DNA of 64,000 nucleotides from Siphonodentalium dalli (lineage: Eukaryota; Mollusca; Scaphopoda; Gadilida; Siphonodentaliidae). Position numbers and translations under genes: made by a program. The stretch covers positions 124,933,989 to 124,997,988 of the forward strand of contig CP136068.1 of assembly GCA_032622095.1 (NCBI GenBank), written 5' to 3'. Shown piece after piece: positions 32,210 to 44,866 of this stretch; position 1 is the stretch's first letter, and each line of letters starts with the position of its first letter. The notes below the pieces were generated by a model. It made no database searches, was not told the origin of the DNA, and was given only the letters and a program-made list of their open reading frames with translations.

Positions 32210-32355
32210 CGCGATTTGACCTTGAATTGACCATTTTGAAGGTCAAGGTCAGGTCGGGGTCACAATTTGACCCGTGCAAAACACTCCCCGGACAAATGTA
32301 TCCATAGGTATCAAATTTCGTCGAAATCCGTCCGTTTTACCCGATTTGACATTGA
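32210..32355 (-). mobile_element. Fragment of an H2-type Helitron
   Basis: Contains TTGACCTTGAATTGACC, AGGTCAAGGTCAGGTCG and TTTCGTCGAAATCCGTCC, the building blocks of the H2 modules at 46706-48122 in opposite orientation. Both ends are missing. Confidence 0.65.
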
Positions 32356-32489
32356 ATGCGAATAATTGCCGGTGGAATCGATTTATTATATAAGTTTCAA
32401 CATCGCGAATCAATTGTGACACATTTTTCGTTTGCACATTATACAATAAAATATGTTTTTCATTTTACTTGGGCGTTCACCATGTCCAT

Positions 32490-32800
32490 GTATACAGGGC
32501 CGTGGCGATGGGGGTGTTTCATCCCAACTTTAATAAAAATATTCAAAAGCTGGATATTTCATACATGACACGACATTAGTTGGAAATTTGACATCAACAA
32601 TATGTTGAAATTGTTCTCGTTGTTTGATTTTCCAACAATTTATTAATGGTGATATTTTAGACCAACATTTGATTATTATTTTGCCAAATTATTGGACTGA
32701 AATGGCCATCAGTTGGACATGATCCAACCATAGAGGTGTGTCAAGTTTGGAAAATGTCCAACAACTGGAAATCTTAAGGCAAGTCTTGTTCCCGCCCCCG
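32490..32800 (+). repeat. Dispersed repeat related to the Polinton spacer insertion
   Basis: Shares an ordered set of motifs with 26047-26310 in inverse orientation, including ATTAGTTGGAAAT and GTTTGATTTTCCAAC. No ORF. A non-autonomous element family with at least two copies here. Confidence 0.55.
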
Positions 32801-33853
32801 TTGTCAGTTAAACAGCTATCTAATTTAACTGAATCAAATCGGGGTTCAATTTGCTTTACGTCTGACTACTAAACATGTTAGGATTGGGAAATTTCCAGGT
32901 TTAGACACAGGTTCAGATCTAAAGGAAATTGCTCAATACGGGGCCGCCTGGAGGATTACTGTGAGTGGAAAGTTAGATTAAAGCCCAGCGCACTCAGATT
33001 TAAGTTTGAATCCATTGAAACGTGCCGTCCCATTTCTTCCATATATATATACATGTACATGATAACGCACATTTAATTTCATCGAATGCGCAACAAATGT
33101 ACCATGTACATGCAGAGTACGTGTACCATCATCAGTTAGTATTTATACTAATAGCTTATAACCAAGGTGTGTGACCACCGACGGACAGCTGATTAGAGAC
33201 AATCAAACTGGCACAATGACCCATATATACACAGGTGAAAAGCGGGCTGGTCTATCAGCGATTGCACAATAATATTGTTCGAGTTAATTGTTGACAGGAA
33301 ATCACACATGACGGCATGATCCCAGCTAAACATCTAACTCAGCCGCAGAGCGAATGAGAATCCATACGACAATCAGGTGCTTGTACAAAATCATTTTATC
33401 CAAAAGTTGAAAACCGAAAAGCTGAGTATCCGGATAGCCGTAATTCTTATCCGGCGAAGTATAAACGCTCCAGTGTTATCGCTACCGGCTAATGCGAATA
33501 CGATCTTCGCCGGGTAATGTATAAAAACCCCCTAAAGCAACTTCCCGGTACGCACGACGTTTGGGAACATAACATGGCAGGATACCTTTCCAAACTCATA
33601 CGATGGAATAGAATTCACAAATTTTTAATGGCCACGCATTATACAACATTTTTACACCGAGTCACCGACGAATAAAGTCATTAAATATCCATCAATTTCT
33701 CAAGGGATTTGTGATAATCTATGTCCATTTACATTGACTCAATGTCAGCGATGTGTACTTCTTTCCACTATTATACGTTTTACTTGCAGAACGGTAATCG
33801 AAAACGTTAATAGGGAACTCAATCCGACCAGACGGTCCCCATATCAAGTTACA
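32801..33853. other. No recognisable feature
   Basis: AT-rich sequence without convincing coding frames or terminal repeats. Two similar blocks (CCGGCGAAGTATAAAC and CGCCGGGTAATGTATAAA, ~33450-33530) recur but are too short to classify. Confidence 0.45.
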
Positions 33854-33960
33854 GCAACAACAACAACATTTATTCAAAACATGCTTTAGTTATCAAAATC
33901 GATGAATTACAACAAAATAATGCTAACCACTGTCAACTGTGGCATAAAATTTCCCAAAAC
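33854..33960 (-). mobile_element. Possible LINE 3' tail
   Basis: On the minus strand the segment ends in TTGAATAAATG followed by a (TTG)n run, the pattern of a LINE 3' end with poly(A) signal and short terminal repeat. No RT sequence is recognisable upstream. Confidence 0.35.
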
Positions 33961-36429
33961 GTGTTATTTATCAACATGTTGTTCAATGACATATGGCCGT
34001 ATTATCACTTGATTATCACGAAATTTGGTCGTATTACCACTTGACTTTAGAGCTATCCATCTTCATCTGCAATTTAGTCCGAGACCGTCGCCTTGAAGAT
34101 TTTATCCAGGCCACAAATAAGTACATAACTCGAGAAATAACAAATTTCAAAAATCGATACCTGATCACTATGAGCTTTGATGGGTGGGTTCCTCGACTCG
34201 AATCAGATATGTTTACCCTCTCCCGAAGCCAAAGAAATAAAAAATTGGCAGCGATATTTTCGGATTATGCATATTTAATGGTGCGAATAAATGACATCCA
34301 AAGTGGCCGTTGATGTATTACCTGAGAATGAAAAAGTTATAAATGGTACTCTGGTAAAGTAATGTACTCCTAATTGGATAAGATGTAAAGTACAAAGCAA
34401 GGTCGGTTGAAAAACAAAACTGACATTGCGCGATAAACAGCCCCAGTACCGTGATCTATTGTAGCACAACATCATGTAATATCCGGGCATTCCTATACTA
34501 CATAGTATCCGGTCTTAGAATATCAGACAGGTCAAGATCGATAGGATCTAATTTTAAACAGTTAATTGATGCATATTGCCACCACAGCCTAGTTCTGACA
34601 TATTCATATTCCAGAATGTATAAATATGGCTCTGGTGGTCCATATTATGTCTTTAAGTGGATAAGGTAGCTGACAGTGATTGCGTTATAAATCATCGATA
34701 TAAACCTGTACATTATGAAATGCGAGACGACATTTGAGTTCCCATGCACTTATCACAAATCTTTATCATAACACAGGCAGTGGATCCTAAATAAAGATTA
34801 TAAATAATTGGTATATGACATCCAAACTGGTAGCGGCGCAATGCTAGATACTATGGAAGTCCAATCTTCCCAGTAAAATGATGCAGTCTTCTGCGAGACT
34901 AAACTCCCGATTATAGAGAATCTTCGATTTGCGAGAAAATTACACCAATGTATGAAATGGAACCATATTCACACGTGATAACAATGCTGGGATCTGGATG
35001 TATTATACGTGTATCATGGAATACGACACCCGACCGATATAACGACATCGTTGTGATTCCCAAACGCATGCACCTTCCACTTCAACCGTATGTTCCACAC
35101 CATCAACAAAATTATTTAATATTATAACATGGGCAATCGTGACCTCAAATTGGCCTCACGTAGAGGAATCATGACTCCTGAGTACAAAATAACTGCCACA
35201 CACGGAATCGAATAAAAGACACAATAATTTTGAAAATTGTTTGATCTTCAGAACCGGAACAACAGCGGAGTAAGAACATAACATAAAATAAAATACGTAA
35301 CTTGTGAGTTTTGTCACCAATCACCAACATAGAAATAAAATGGTGACCACTACGCATTAAATGTACCTTGTCAGCCATTTATTAAAATGGTCGAGCAATA
35401 TCCGATTGCACTTGAAAACAATAACATAGTGTGGTCCTGAGAGAGATGAACCCGGAATATATTGGATACAAGCTGATTTTGGTGTCATTTGACCCTCGCT
35501 GTAAAATGCCAGTAACAATATATCCAAAATCCGCTGATGGGAAAATTCAGGATCCAAGATGGCGTCCAAATGGCTGAATTACTGATGTAGGTGCTCCAAT
35601 TAATGCCAAATTCGTAATAAATTGAAACATACACAAACACTGCTTAGTCGTAAACCATATATGCCTGTCCCAAAATGGCCACCAAAATCGAGTGAAATTT
35701 GCATTTTGTGCAAAATTGAATAGCTAGTCCCATAAGAGTGAACAAACGTTCGAATTATACGACGAATAATTATTGCAGAGTATAAGAGAAACTTTTGAAC
35801 AGAAATGTACGAATTCTCTCGAATGTATATCACGTGAGAGCAAGCGAGAGCAGGGTCGCATACAACGGTTAAATATGGACTTCTTGGCGCCCAGCAACGG
35901 AACAATAACGCGGTTTTATATGTACTGTTTATCTTGAACCATATGATATATGTGTAATTAAACATGTGAATGTGATAGCATAACTTCATTATTCGGAGTA
36001 TAGTCTCCGACGGTTGTCGTAATTTCGACATATTCCAAATCGTCTCAACATATTGCATTTACCATGGCCCCACGACATATCACGAAATGGACTTAACGAA
36101 ATTTGGTGCGTGCATTGAATGGAATCGGATTTAGCTAAAGCATCTCTCGTAGAATTTTATAAGCGAACGCTGAACCGACATGTACTTCTGCAGAGACAGC
36201 GAAATATTGACATCCATGGTACCAGCACACGCGTCGGCAGTTGAGCGAGAAACCATTGGCTTCTCAGGGGAACATGTCAATGTAATATTAATATAATGCA
36301 ATCTGCGTATATGAGTAATATCGACCACGGTGAAATACTCATCAAGTTAGTATATCTATCTCAGTATATTACAACAGGACATATCTAGTTGGCTGCTTGT
36401 ATCATTTCCGTTCTTTCAAATTATAAAGC
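33961..36429. other. Non-coding, old repeats suspected
   Basis: No frame here resembles a known protein. A block with CCAAGATGGCGTCCA (~35552) resembles units in the foldback element at 39188-44864, so part may be decayed relatives of it. Confidence 0.4.
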
Positions 36430-36745
36430 ATGCATGGTTATGAAGTTGTTGACCGTAGCAACCGAACAATTTCTCATCTTCGTCGCCTTACGAATATATG
36501 TAATAGATGCTGCACTACGAGTCAACTTATCAACCAGGATGCCATTTTGACTAACGGTTTGTACAAATCCACCACAGTGTCATCAGAGATAGAATGCGCA
36601 TCGCTTTGTCTGGAAGATTTGGAATGTAAAGCCTTCTCTTTTGGCGACGATGGATTATGCCGCCTGCAAACAGATTCGTTTTCCGGCTCAGCAAGCTCCC
36701 CCGGAACTGTCGTATACAGAGTTCTGGTTCCCCCGGGTTACGAAG
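36430..36745 (+). CDS. Candidate host exon with a PAN/apple-like domain
   Basis: The open frame contains SSEIECASLCLEDLECKAFS followed by DDGLCRLQ, the cysteine and phenylalanine spacing of PAN/apple modules, which mediate protein or carbohydrate binding in secreted and membrane proteins. A plausible 5' splice site AAG|GTTTGT follows at 36745/36746 and would leave a phase-1 intron, the usual phase around extracellular modules. A hydrophobic, signal-peptide-like stretch starts at the ATG at 36434, but in the +1 frame relative to the PAN frame, so a first exon with a frame error, an unseen small intron, or a pseudogene are all possible. I found no further exons. The open frame continues to a stop at 36778-36780. 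Confidence 0.5.
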
Positions 36746-37201
36746 GTTTGTATCCAACAAATGACTCAGACAATTTCTAAAATATATCCTCCAATCTAAA
36801 CAATAGCGTATTACGTGCCACGGTAAGATATTTCAGATAATATAATCGAAAGACAATTTATTTATCGCAGAATAACATATTTTCTATGCTCTTATACTTC
36901 ATTTTTATTGGGAATTTGTAATCTTTCGATTGTCCCGTTCTGCAAACTATATAGCTGACTACGGATTGTTAGCGGTTGTAAGCAGCAGACATTTCCGAAT
37001 GCATTACTAATGTATAAATTGTATCTATCAAAGGAGATCTAGCGAGAGTACATATTAACCCTTTACCCAACAAACCGGCCAAAACCGGCCAAATAAAGCT
37101 TCAACAGCCTAAAATATCTTCGGTCTGTCTCAATAGAACCATACAAATATGGATATCATTGGAACCGGCTCCTTGACCACATTGTGATAGTAACAGTTAT
37201 G

Positions 37202-37276
37202 CCCTGTGCCAATGCATTCTCTTATATATGCGAGTCGACCATAGGTCGCCTCGCATATATAAGAGAATGCATTGGC
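37202..37276 (+). repeat. Inner 75-bp inverted repeat, left arm
   Basis: Perfect reverse complement of 37356-37430. Within the arm the 26-bp word faces its own inverted copy around TCGACCATAGGTCGC. Confidence 0.9.
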
Positions 37277-37355
37277 CTAAAAAAAATCTTTTTTTAACAC
37301 TTTTTACCATTTTTTCTTACATTCTTTAACAATTTTATAATTTTTAATGTGTTAA

Positions 37356-37430
37356 GCCAATGCATTCTCTTATATATGCGAGGCGACCTATGGTCGACTC
37401 GCATATATAAGAGAATGCATTGGCACAGGG
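37356..37430 (-). repeat. Inner 75-bp inverted repeat, right arm
   Basis: Reverse complement of 37202-37276, separated from it by a 79-bp A/T-rich loop. Confidence 0.9.
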
Positions 37431-37454
37431 CCGTTCTGTTGGGTAAAGGGCTAA

Positions 37455-38011
37455 TAATCTGTTGAACCATTAGAATACCCGTGCATGAAGATATCACTGC
37501 AGTAAAATTTAACTTAGGACTCTCGTTCCGATAACTCTTCATACACACGGATACTTCTCTGCCGTCTGCAACCATATTATGGCCTGCTTGCGCCTGAATT
37601 GAAAAAAAAGCAGACTCATTTGAAGTATTTAAATAACGTGTGGATGCAGTAAAGCATCTCAATACCAAAACTTTTCACTTTAAATTTTGCTCAAATCGAA
37701 AAACCCAAATTGTCAATACCCATATCCTACTCAAATGCAGTAGCCTTAATATCTCCACCTCAATCATTTAACCATTCTATACTAAATGGATTCCTCCACA
37801 CAGTTATAAGTTCAAGCATTGGTATTGTCTATTATTAATTTGGAGGGGAGTTTCGGGAAGAACGAGCAGACAGACGAAAATGTAGTAGAAGTGCAGAAGT
37901 ATTCTCATTCATTTGGTGGAAATTGTTAGATAATAAGGTCAACAAACGACCTACCTGAACATTTCCTGAGGGAACTATATACTAAGAAATGTGTATTTAG
38001 TATGGAAATGG
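37455..38011. other. No recognisable feature
   Basis: AT-rich spacer between two MITEs. The frame at 37294-37668 crosses the MITE end and has no family resemblance. Confidence 0.45.
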
Positions 38012-38015
38012 TTAA

Positions 38016-38361
38016 AGGGGTACTGAATACTAAATCCGGCCATTGTTTGGACCATCTCCTTTAATACTCAACATAATATATGCAACAAATGAATTAATTT
38101 GAGCCATGGATTAGTGCAAAATACATTCATGTGCTTTATGAACAATACAAACAACATGGTAATTATAATGAAAATTAATAAATGGCTGGAGTTATGAATT
38201 CATTTTCATTGTAATTACCATGTTGTTAGCATCGTTCATAGAGAACGCGAGTGTATTTTGCACTCATCCATGGGTCTAATTCATTTATTTGTTGCATATT
38301 TTCTTTTGAGTATAAAAGGAGATGTTCCCATGAATGGCAGAATTTAGTGTACAGTACCACT
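38016..38361. mobile_element. TTAA-flanked foldback MITE, family AGGGGTACTG, copy 1
   Basis: Flanked by TTAA (38012-38015 and 38362-38365). Termini AGGGGTACTG and CAGTACCACT are inverted, and the body folds back over most of its length (GGTAATTATAATG versus CATTGTAATTACC in the middle). TTAA targets with AGGGG ends are typical of Kolobok or piggyBac MITEs. Confidence 0.8.
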
Positions 38362-38365
38362 TTAA

Positions 38366-39187
38366 GAGAAAGCAACAAGCGTACAGGTGGTGACACAAAA
38401 AGCGCAGTTCACTTTCTATTAGTCCGTCCAATATACAATAAACTCTGACCTGAATTATTGTTTCATGTGAACACCCTTACTCGTATACACATTCGCGCAG
38501 TACTATTTTTCGCTCATCCATTGGTGTGAGAATTTAAGACTGAGCAATAAATAGAATGACTTCTGAGTGTATAACAAAACACAGGGAGAATGAGGTGCTA
38601 TATTTTAATGATATACATGTACATATATAACGGACGGGGGAATGAATATAGACAATTATATTAACAATCCAGCAACAAATCTCAACACAATTATTCATAT
38701 GTAAAGCGATAAATCATGTATGGTAACATCTGTTATGGGTTTACTTCTTTCGAGTTCTTTTCAATCATGTCCACAACCATTCAAATATCACAATGAATAT
38801 TTGCAACATATTAACAAGAAAATGTTGATGCAGTTATGTTCCATTCGATGTAAATTATCTTCGTGATGACTTGATAGTCATTTTTTTGGTCAAAAAGGGC
38901 ATAGAGCAGGGTGTTAGGGTGGATATACACATACATGTAATTTCTGTATGTAAAGTACATGTATTTTACATGGCCACACCAATACTTGACAACGTTAATC
39001 ACCTGCGTGCGAGCGGTTCATTGTTAACAGGCCAGACAAGTGAGTAGTGCTAAGCGAAATCAAATTGTCTTATATCAGTACATTTAAGGCCAGTCCAAAA
39101 ACATGTCTTCTCATACGGATGCGGAAATTAGTCAAGTCTGTGTGATATCTGGCATTTTATTAATGCACGAACACCAGAAGCCATATA
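38366..39187. other. No recognisable feature
   Basis: AT-rich sequence without convincing genes or repeats. The TA at 39186-39187 is the left target base pair of the next element. Confidence 0.45.
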
Positions 39188-39712
39188 GAGGAGCGGCCAA
39201 ATGCCAAAAGTGGTCGGATACCCCTACCCTCGGTAGAACAAGTTGAAACCAACTTTTTCTGGAAGGTAAATCTATATAATTTATGAAAATGATTCTTGGC
39301 CTTGCCGGAATTGGTGGCAGCTATGTATGGTAAGACTATTTGTGAAGGTACCCTACCGAAAAATTAGCCTGTTTTCAGCGGTTGACCAGCTATACACAAT
39401 TGGTTAAAAGTTAAGCACATCACCAAAAACAGAACGTTCTATTTGTTATTATGGGGTACACGGTGATACTAGATTGGAACGTTCTTATTTTTTCTGGTTT
39501 GTTTGAGATTTCACGACGTTATGGTAGAGAATGTAACGTTATGCGTCAAAACATCATGACGATTCGGAGTAACTGTCGCCCGTCAACTCTGTACAAAACT
39601 AGCACGCTCAACCTAGCTTAACATGTCATATATGTTTGGAATGACTGAAGTATTTGCTACCGGGTTATTAACTTTATTATCGTAACCCTACAAATATTGT
39701 AATTATAGGCAA

Positions 39713-40480
39713 AAACTTAACCCTCCCCAATGTCATAAAAAGCTGAGTATAGCCATCGCCGGGGATTGGATCCCAGCATGATAGAATAATGCGTAGTATG
39801 TGCTTTTATTTAGTGTAGAACACACATAACAAGTGTAAATGTGAATTTTCAACCATATTCACCATTAGAAGAGTATAAAAATCCAAGATGGCGTCCAATA
39901 TGGCGGTCAGTTTTTATTTTAAGACTTTGTGAAGCGACATACGAAAAATCCCGAAAAGGAACGTCCCCAGTGGTAAAATCTATATTATTGTAATGATTAC
40001 ATAGAATAACATTTCATATCAAACATTAATTTGACCATTAGTACATCTTTTCAATTGGTAAACTAATAGGTAAAAATGTATCCCTGCATCCAATGTCATA
40101 AAATTCGAAATAAAGTTATCGCCTGGGATTGGAACCACGAGTGATAGCATTATGCGCAGTATTTTGTTTTATTTAATGTACAACATACATACGAAGTGAC
40201 AGGTATGCATTTCCATCCATATTCACTGTTAGAAGAGTATGAAACAGCAAGATGGCGTCCAATATGGCGTCCAATTTTAATTGTACCACTTAGCGAACGG
40301 ACATACGAACGAACTATAAAGGGGGACGTCCCCTGTGGCATATTGTATATCATTGAAGTGACTACATAGGCGATAGTTCATATGTTACTGTAGTTTCACC
40401 ATTAGTCAATCTTATTAGTTGGAGAATTAGTAAACAAAAACTTAACCACCACCAGTCACAAACGTCCACATAATGGCGTC
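39713..40480 (+). repeat. ~360-bp tandem units in the left arm
   Basis: The sequence around AAAAACTTAACC, ATGTCATAAAA, GATTGGA and AAGATGGCGTCCAATATGGC recurs at 39713, 40072 and, partially, 40436. Diverged inverted counterparts lie at about 43640-44340. Confidence 0.75.
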
Positions 40481-43400
40481 ACTTGTGACTATAGTCCAGA
40501 ATGCAAAGAATTAAGCAAATCGTTCGGAATTACTTTGTGTTGAATGTGTTGAATACAACGAAGAAACATAAAATGTTTAATTTGCATCCACATCTGTTCT
40601 TAGGAAACAACAAAAATCCAAGATGACGCACAACATGATGGCTAATTCTAATGTCAACACGCTGCGAACAATGAATACGAAAGCCGGTCAAAATGTATCA
40701 TACGGCAGGTTCCAAATGTCACACCCTTAGCTATGACGCAGGTGTGACGCCAGGATTAATACTGGATGGAAATTTGCATTTGTTGAATGTTAGGTTGTTT
40801 TGTTTAGCAATTATCAGGAACTTTATATCAAATATTTGGAGAAAGACAAACCAACCAAAATAAAAAACACTTCCGAGAATGACTTAAATAGTTTAATTTG
40901 CCGGATCGTGTATCGTGTATCGATCTCCAATGCGCATTTGACTATTGTTTGACACATTTAAATGTCATTTTGAGACGTTAGGTAAGTAAAGCATTAACAA
41001 TATGTAGATAACTGGTAATAATAGAGGATGGTCATTAACCGTTACAAATAATAACGCACTCGATGCGGTACGAAGTGATGTTGTAATGGTCAATGCTAAC
41101 ATATGACTATATATCATTAATATATTGTGACATTCTTGAATGTGCAGCCCTCCTTAACATGTCCTTTTGAATGTCCACCAACATTTTCAGAGAGCCTTGC
41201 AACAGTTTTGGCCAAATGAAACATTAAATAACAGAATCACCATCTGCTGTTATATTATATGCAGTAACGCAAAAAACAAAAATGGCATACATTTTGAAAT
41301 CCAGCAAATAAGATATCTAATCGATCTTTTGGCAAACTGGGATATGAGTCCACGATCAATCAAAGTTCACACATCATAGTCATTGCCTATTAACGTAACA
41401 CGAGATTCATCATCGCACACACAGAAAATGCTCTTTAATGACATAGCATGGGACCACAATGTCCATATAATGCAATCAGCGTAAAAATAGGTTATAAAAA
41501 AGGCATTACAAATGCATAGTGATCGAGAGGTTACTGCTTTGTATAATCGTCCGCGTTTCGGCTCATAGTCAAATAAGAGAACAACACCGCATACATATGC
41601 ATATAAGTTGTTCTCGCCATATGTTGCTTGATGTGCATGTTCTTCTGTACATTGATATTTCAGTCTCGACTAATATGTGAGTTAAATTGTTGTGAATGTC
41701 AATCGGATTCATAAATGTTGCAAACAGAAGATATTGAGTTTCCGGGCTAGACTAATTAAAATTAAATCTTCTATATCTCGGGCGGATATCATATCTGTAT
41801 TAGTTCTTATGGACGTGGGTCCCGACTACATGTATAGTAATATATCTAACGCTAATACATTTTATTGATACATAGGTGATAGTGCGATAATCTCCACTGA
41901 ACATGCACGTTGGTGTTGCATTTATGATTGCCGTTAGATTATAATCATAATCACGCAACTCACTAGCAAACCAGAATGTCACTAAAAAGTTGTGTTATCC
42001 ACGGTTCTTTTGAGTTTGGTGTCATTTGAAATGGATAAAATGCTAAGTAATGAAGAACTGGAGGCTAGTAGCAAATATAAACACAATTGAAATGGCAACA
42101 TGCATAAGGCAATTCACAATAAACAATAAACAGTAGTCATTAGTCTTGATATATAGATTCAGGTTGTGTGTATGGTTTGGTCTATGGCGATTTAGGCCAT
42201 ATTACGACATACATTGTATTCTTATGGGTGGCGGAAAGACAGCGCCGATCTTACCGCGGAATCAATATATTCAGTCCATACATAAGCCGCCTACCCCCCA
42301 AACTGGCAAAGATACTCTAAAGTTATTTTCACTTAACATGGACCTCATATCAGTGTTGCTGATCGGGATTCATAACACCTTCGTCGTTGATATATAGTGT
42401 TTTAGGGGGATACAAGTAACTGAGTGTAAGTCAGAGTGATGTAATCAACTAAATATCACTGGCATATAGTGTTGTGTTCTTGTTCACCCAGTAAGGTCAT
42501 TTGCGTTTATCAAGAAAACCTGGAGATGCCATGCTTAAGTGCCCATTTCTGTAAATGAATAGATTTACATTGTAGGACTCATATTCAATGAAAATGTGGG
42601 AATTATAAATGTATTTCTCACATCCATCTGTCTCTATGTCTCTATAAACATGTCGTCACTGGAGTCATGTTTGACCCTTAGTCACTGAACGTTAATTGAA
42701 TGGTTGGCTATCAGAGCCATGTAGTTTTTATGATTGATAAAAGCAAATGTTGCTCATCTTTATGAAGATAACATATATGTTAATGTTATTCCATTCCAAA
42801 ATATTATTATTGAAAAGTTAACTTATCGACTACCTGCACTAGAGCGAACAAACAAACCATTTGAACAGTTGTAGAAAACGTCTGGCACTTCAACAACAAA
42901 TCCAACGCAAATCATCACAAAAGGACGTCTCTTCTCTGGATGTTGTACTTCTCCAAATTGAAGTGACATCCATATTATGGGATGCCATCTTGTATTTTGA
43001 GATTCATCTGATAGCGAGTGTGGTTCTCACATAATTATGCGCACAAAATGACATCTACAACTGCGCATTTGTTGTTTTATTCTTGGTTACGATTCTCAGA
43101 GGTACCTTTGTGCGCAATGTTATAACTTTAGAGATGAGGAATGTTGAGTTTTGTGTTTATTATTTTGCAAATTAAAAGATAATTATGTTAATGACAGAAC
43201 TACTATTTCATATGACTAATGTAATGAAATGAATGTAATGAATCGCCACAATATATATATATACCACTGGAGACGTCATTTGTCCTGTTTTCCGTCTATG
43301 TTTTCACGAAGTGTTATAAATTCGAGACATGACAAAGCTCACCTGATTTTTTGTTCATATACATGACCACCATATTTTGGTCTCCGTCATCACGCAAACA

Positions 43401-43639
43401 ATAAATTGCCATTTGATAATGGAAACACACATTGTAGCTAATACATCGCATAAGTAATACCATATGAGACGTTCTTTGCCCGCATATCGTTGTTCACAAA
43501 GTGTTGACATTAAACTTAACTGCCACGTTGGCCGCAATTATGGCGCAATAGTGGATGTGACTTCAAACTTTTTCTTTCTCTATCGTATTCAGCACAAATG
43601 AAATCCAAAATCAATCTCCAGTGGCTCATTTGTGTGGAA

Positions 43640-44340
43640 GTTTGTGACTGTAGGGGTGGTTAAGTTTTTTGTCTAATTATTTCATCAATTGATAATATGG
43701 ATCAATGCTGAATCTAATGTTTGATATGAAATATTCTATATAGTCAGTACAATGATATATAATATACCACTGGGGACGTTCCTTTTCTGAATTTGTCGTA
43801 TGCCCGTTCACTAAGTCTTGAAATTAAATTGGCCGCCATATTGAACGCCATCTAGGATCATGATACTCTTCAAATAACAATGGCAATTTTCTCTGGCCAA
43901 TTTGCATGTGTATTCTACATTAAATAAAACAAAATACTGCGCATTATGCGATCATTCGTGTTCCAATCCCAGGCGACAACTTTAGTTAGAATTTTATGAC
44001 ATTGAACGGCGGAATAAATTTTGAACTATTATTTTACCAATTGATAAGATGTATTATTGGTGAAACTAATGTTTCATATGACATGCTATTCTATATGGTC
44101 ATTAAAATAATATACATTTTACCACTGGGGACGTTCCTTTTCTGGAATTTTCGATGTCGCTTCACGAAGTCCTAAAATAACAACTGAATGCCATTTGGAC
44201 GCCATCTTGGAGTTTGATACTCATCTAATTGTGAATATGGTTGGAAATTTGCATTTTACACTTGTTATGTGTGTTCTATGTGTGTGGCTATACTTTGCAT
44301 TTTATGACATTGGGGGAGGGTTAAGTTTTTGCCTATTATT
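43640..44340 (-). repeat. ~360-bp tandem units in the right arm
   Basis: Inverted counterparts of the left-arm units, with CCACTGGGGACGTTCCTTTT at ~43767 and ~44121 and CGCCATCT blocks at ~43846 and ~44200. Confidence 0.7.
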
Positions 44341-44866
44341 GCAATATTTGTAGGATCAGGAAAATAAAGTTAATACCCTCCGGTAGAAAATACTCCAGTC
44401 TTTCCAAACGTATATGACAAGATAAGCTCAATCCAGCGTGCTAGTTTTGTACAGAGTTGACGGGCGACAGTTACTCCGAATCATCATGATGTTTTGACGC
44501 ATAACGTTACATTCTCTACCATGACGTCTTGAAATCTCAAACAAACCAGAAAAAATAAGAACGTTCCAGTCTAGTATCACCATGTACCCCATAATAACAA
44601 ATAGAACGTTCTGTTTTTGGTGATGTGCTTAACTTTTAACCAATTGTGTATAGCTGGTCAACCGCTGAAAACAGGCAAATATTTCGGTAGGGCACCTTCA
44701 CAAATAGTCTTACCATACATAGCTGCCACCAATTCCGGTAAGGCCAAGAATCATTTTCATAAATGAGATATATTTACCTTCCAGAAAAAGTTGGTTTCAA
44801 CTTGTTCTACCGAGGGTAGGGGTATCTCGAAAACTAAGGCCCTTTTTGGATTTGGCCGCTCCTCTA

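Larger units (their letters stand above)
37059..37450. mobile_element. piggyBac-like MITE with double palindrome
   Basis: Starts CCCTTTACCCAACA after TTAA (37055-37058) and ends TGTTGGGTAAAGGG before CTAA (37451-37454, one base off TTAA). TTAA targets and CCC-ends point to piggyBac. The interior has a perfect 75-bp inverted repeat (37202-37276 and 37356-37430), and each arm is itself nearly palindromic, so the CCAATGCATTCTC-TTATATATGCGAG word occurs four times. No coding sequence. Confidence 0.8.
39188..44864. mobile_element. 5.7-kb foldback element with tandem-repeat arms
   Basis: Inverted ends GAGGAGCGGCCAAAT (39188) and ATTTGGCCGCTCCTC (to 44864), flanked by TA on both sides, which may be a 2-bp TSD. 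The outer ~570 bp of each arm (39188-39760, 44275-44864) match at high identity with scattered substitutions and small indels. Matching continues inward as diverged repeats of about 360 bp. The centre (~41100-42850) shows no gene. No transposase is visible, so it is non-autonomous and its superfamily is unknown; a TA target would suggest Tc1/mariner, which is weak evidence. Confidence 0.75.
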
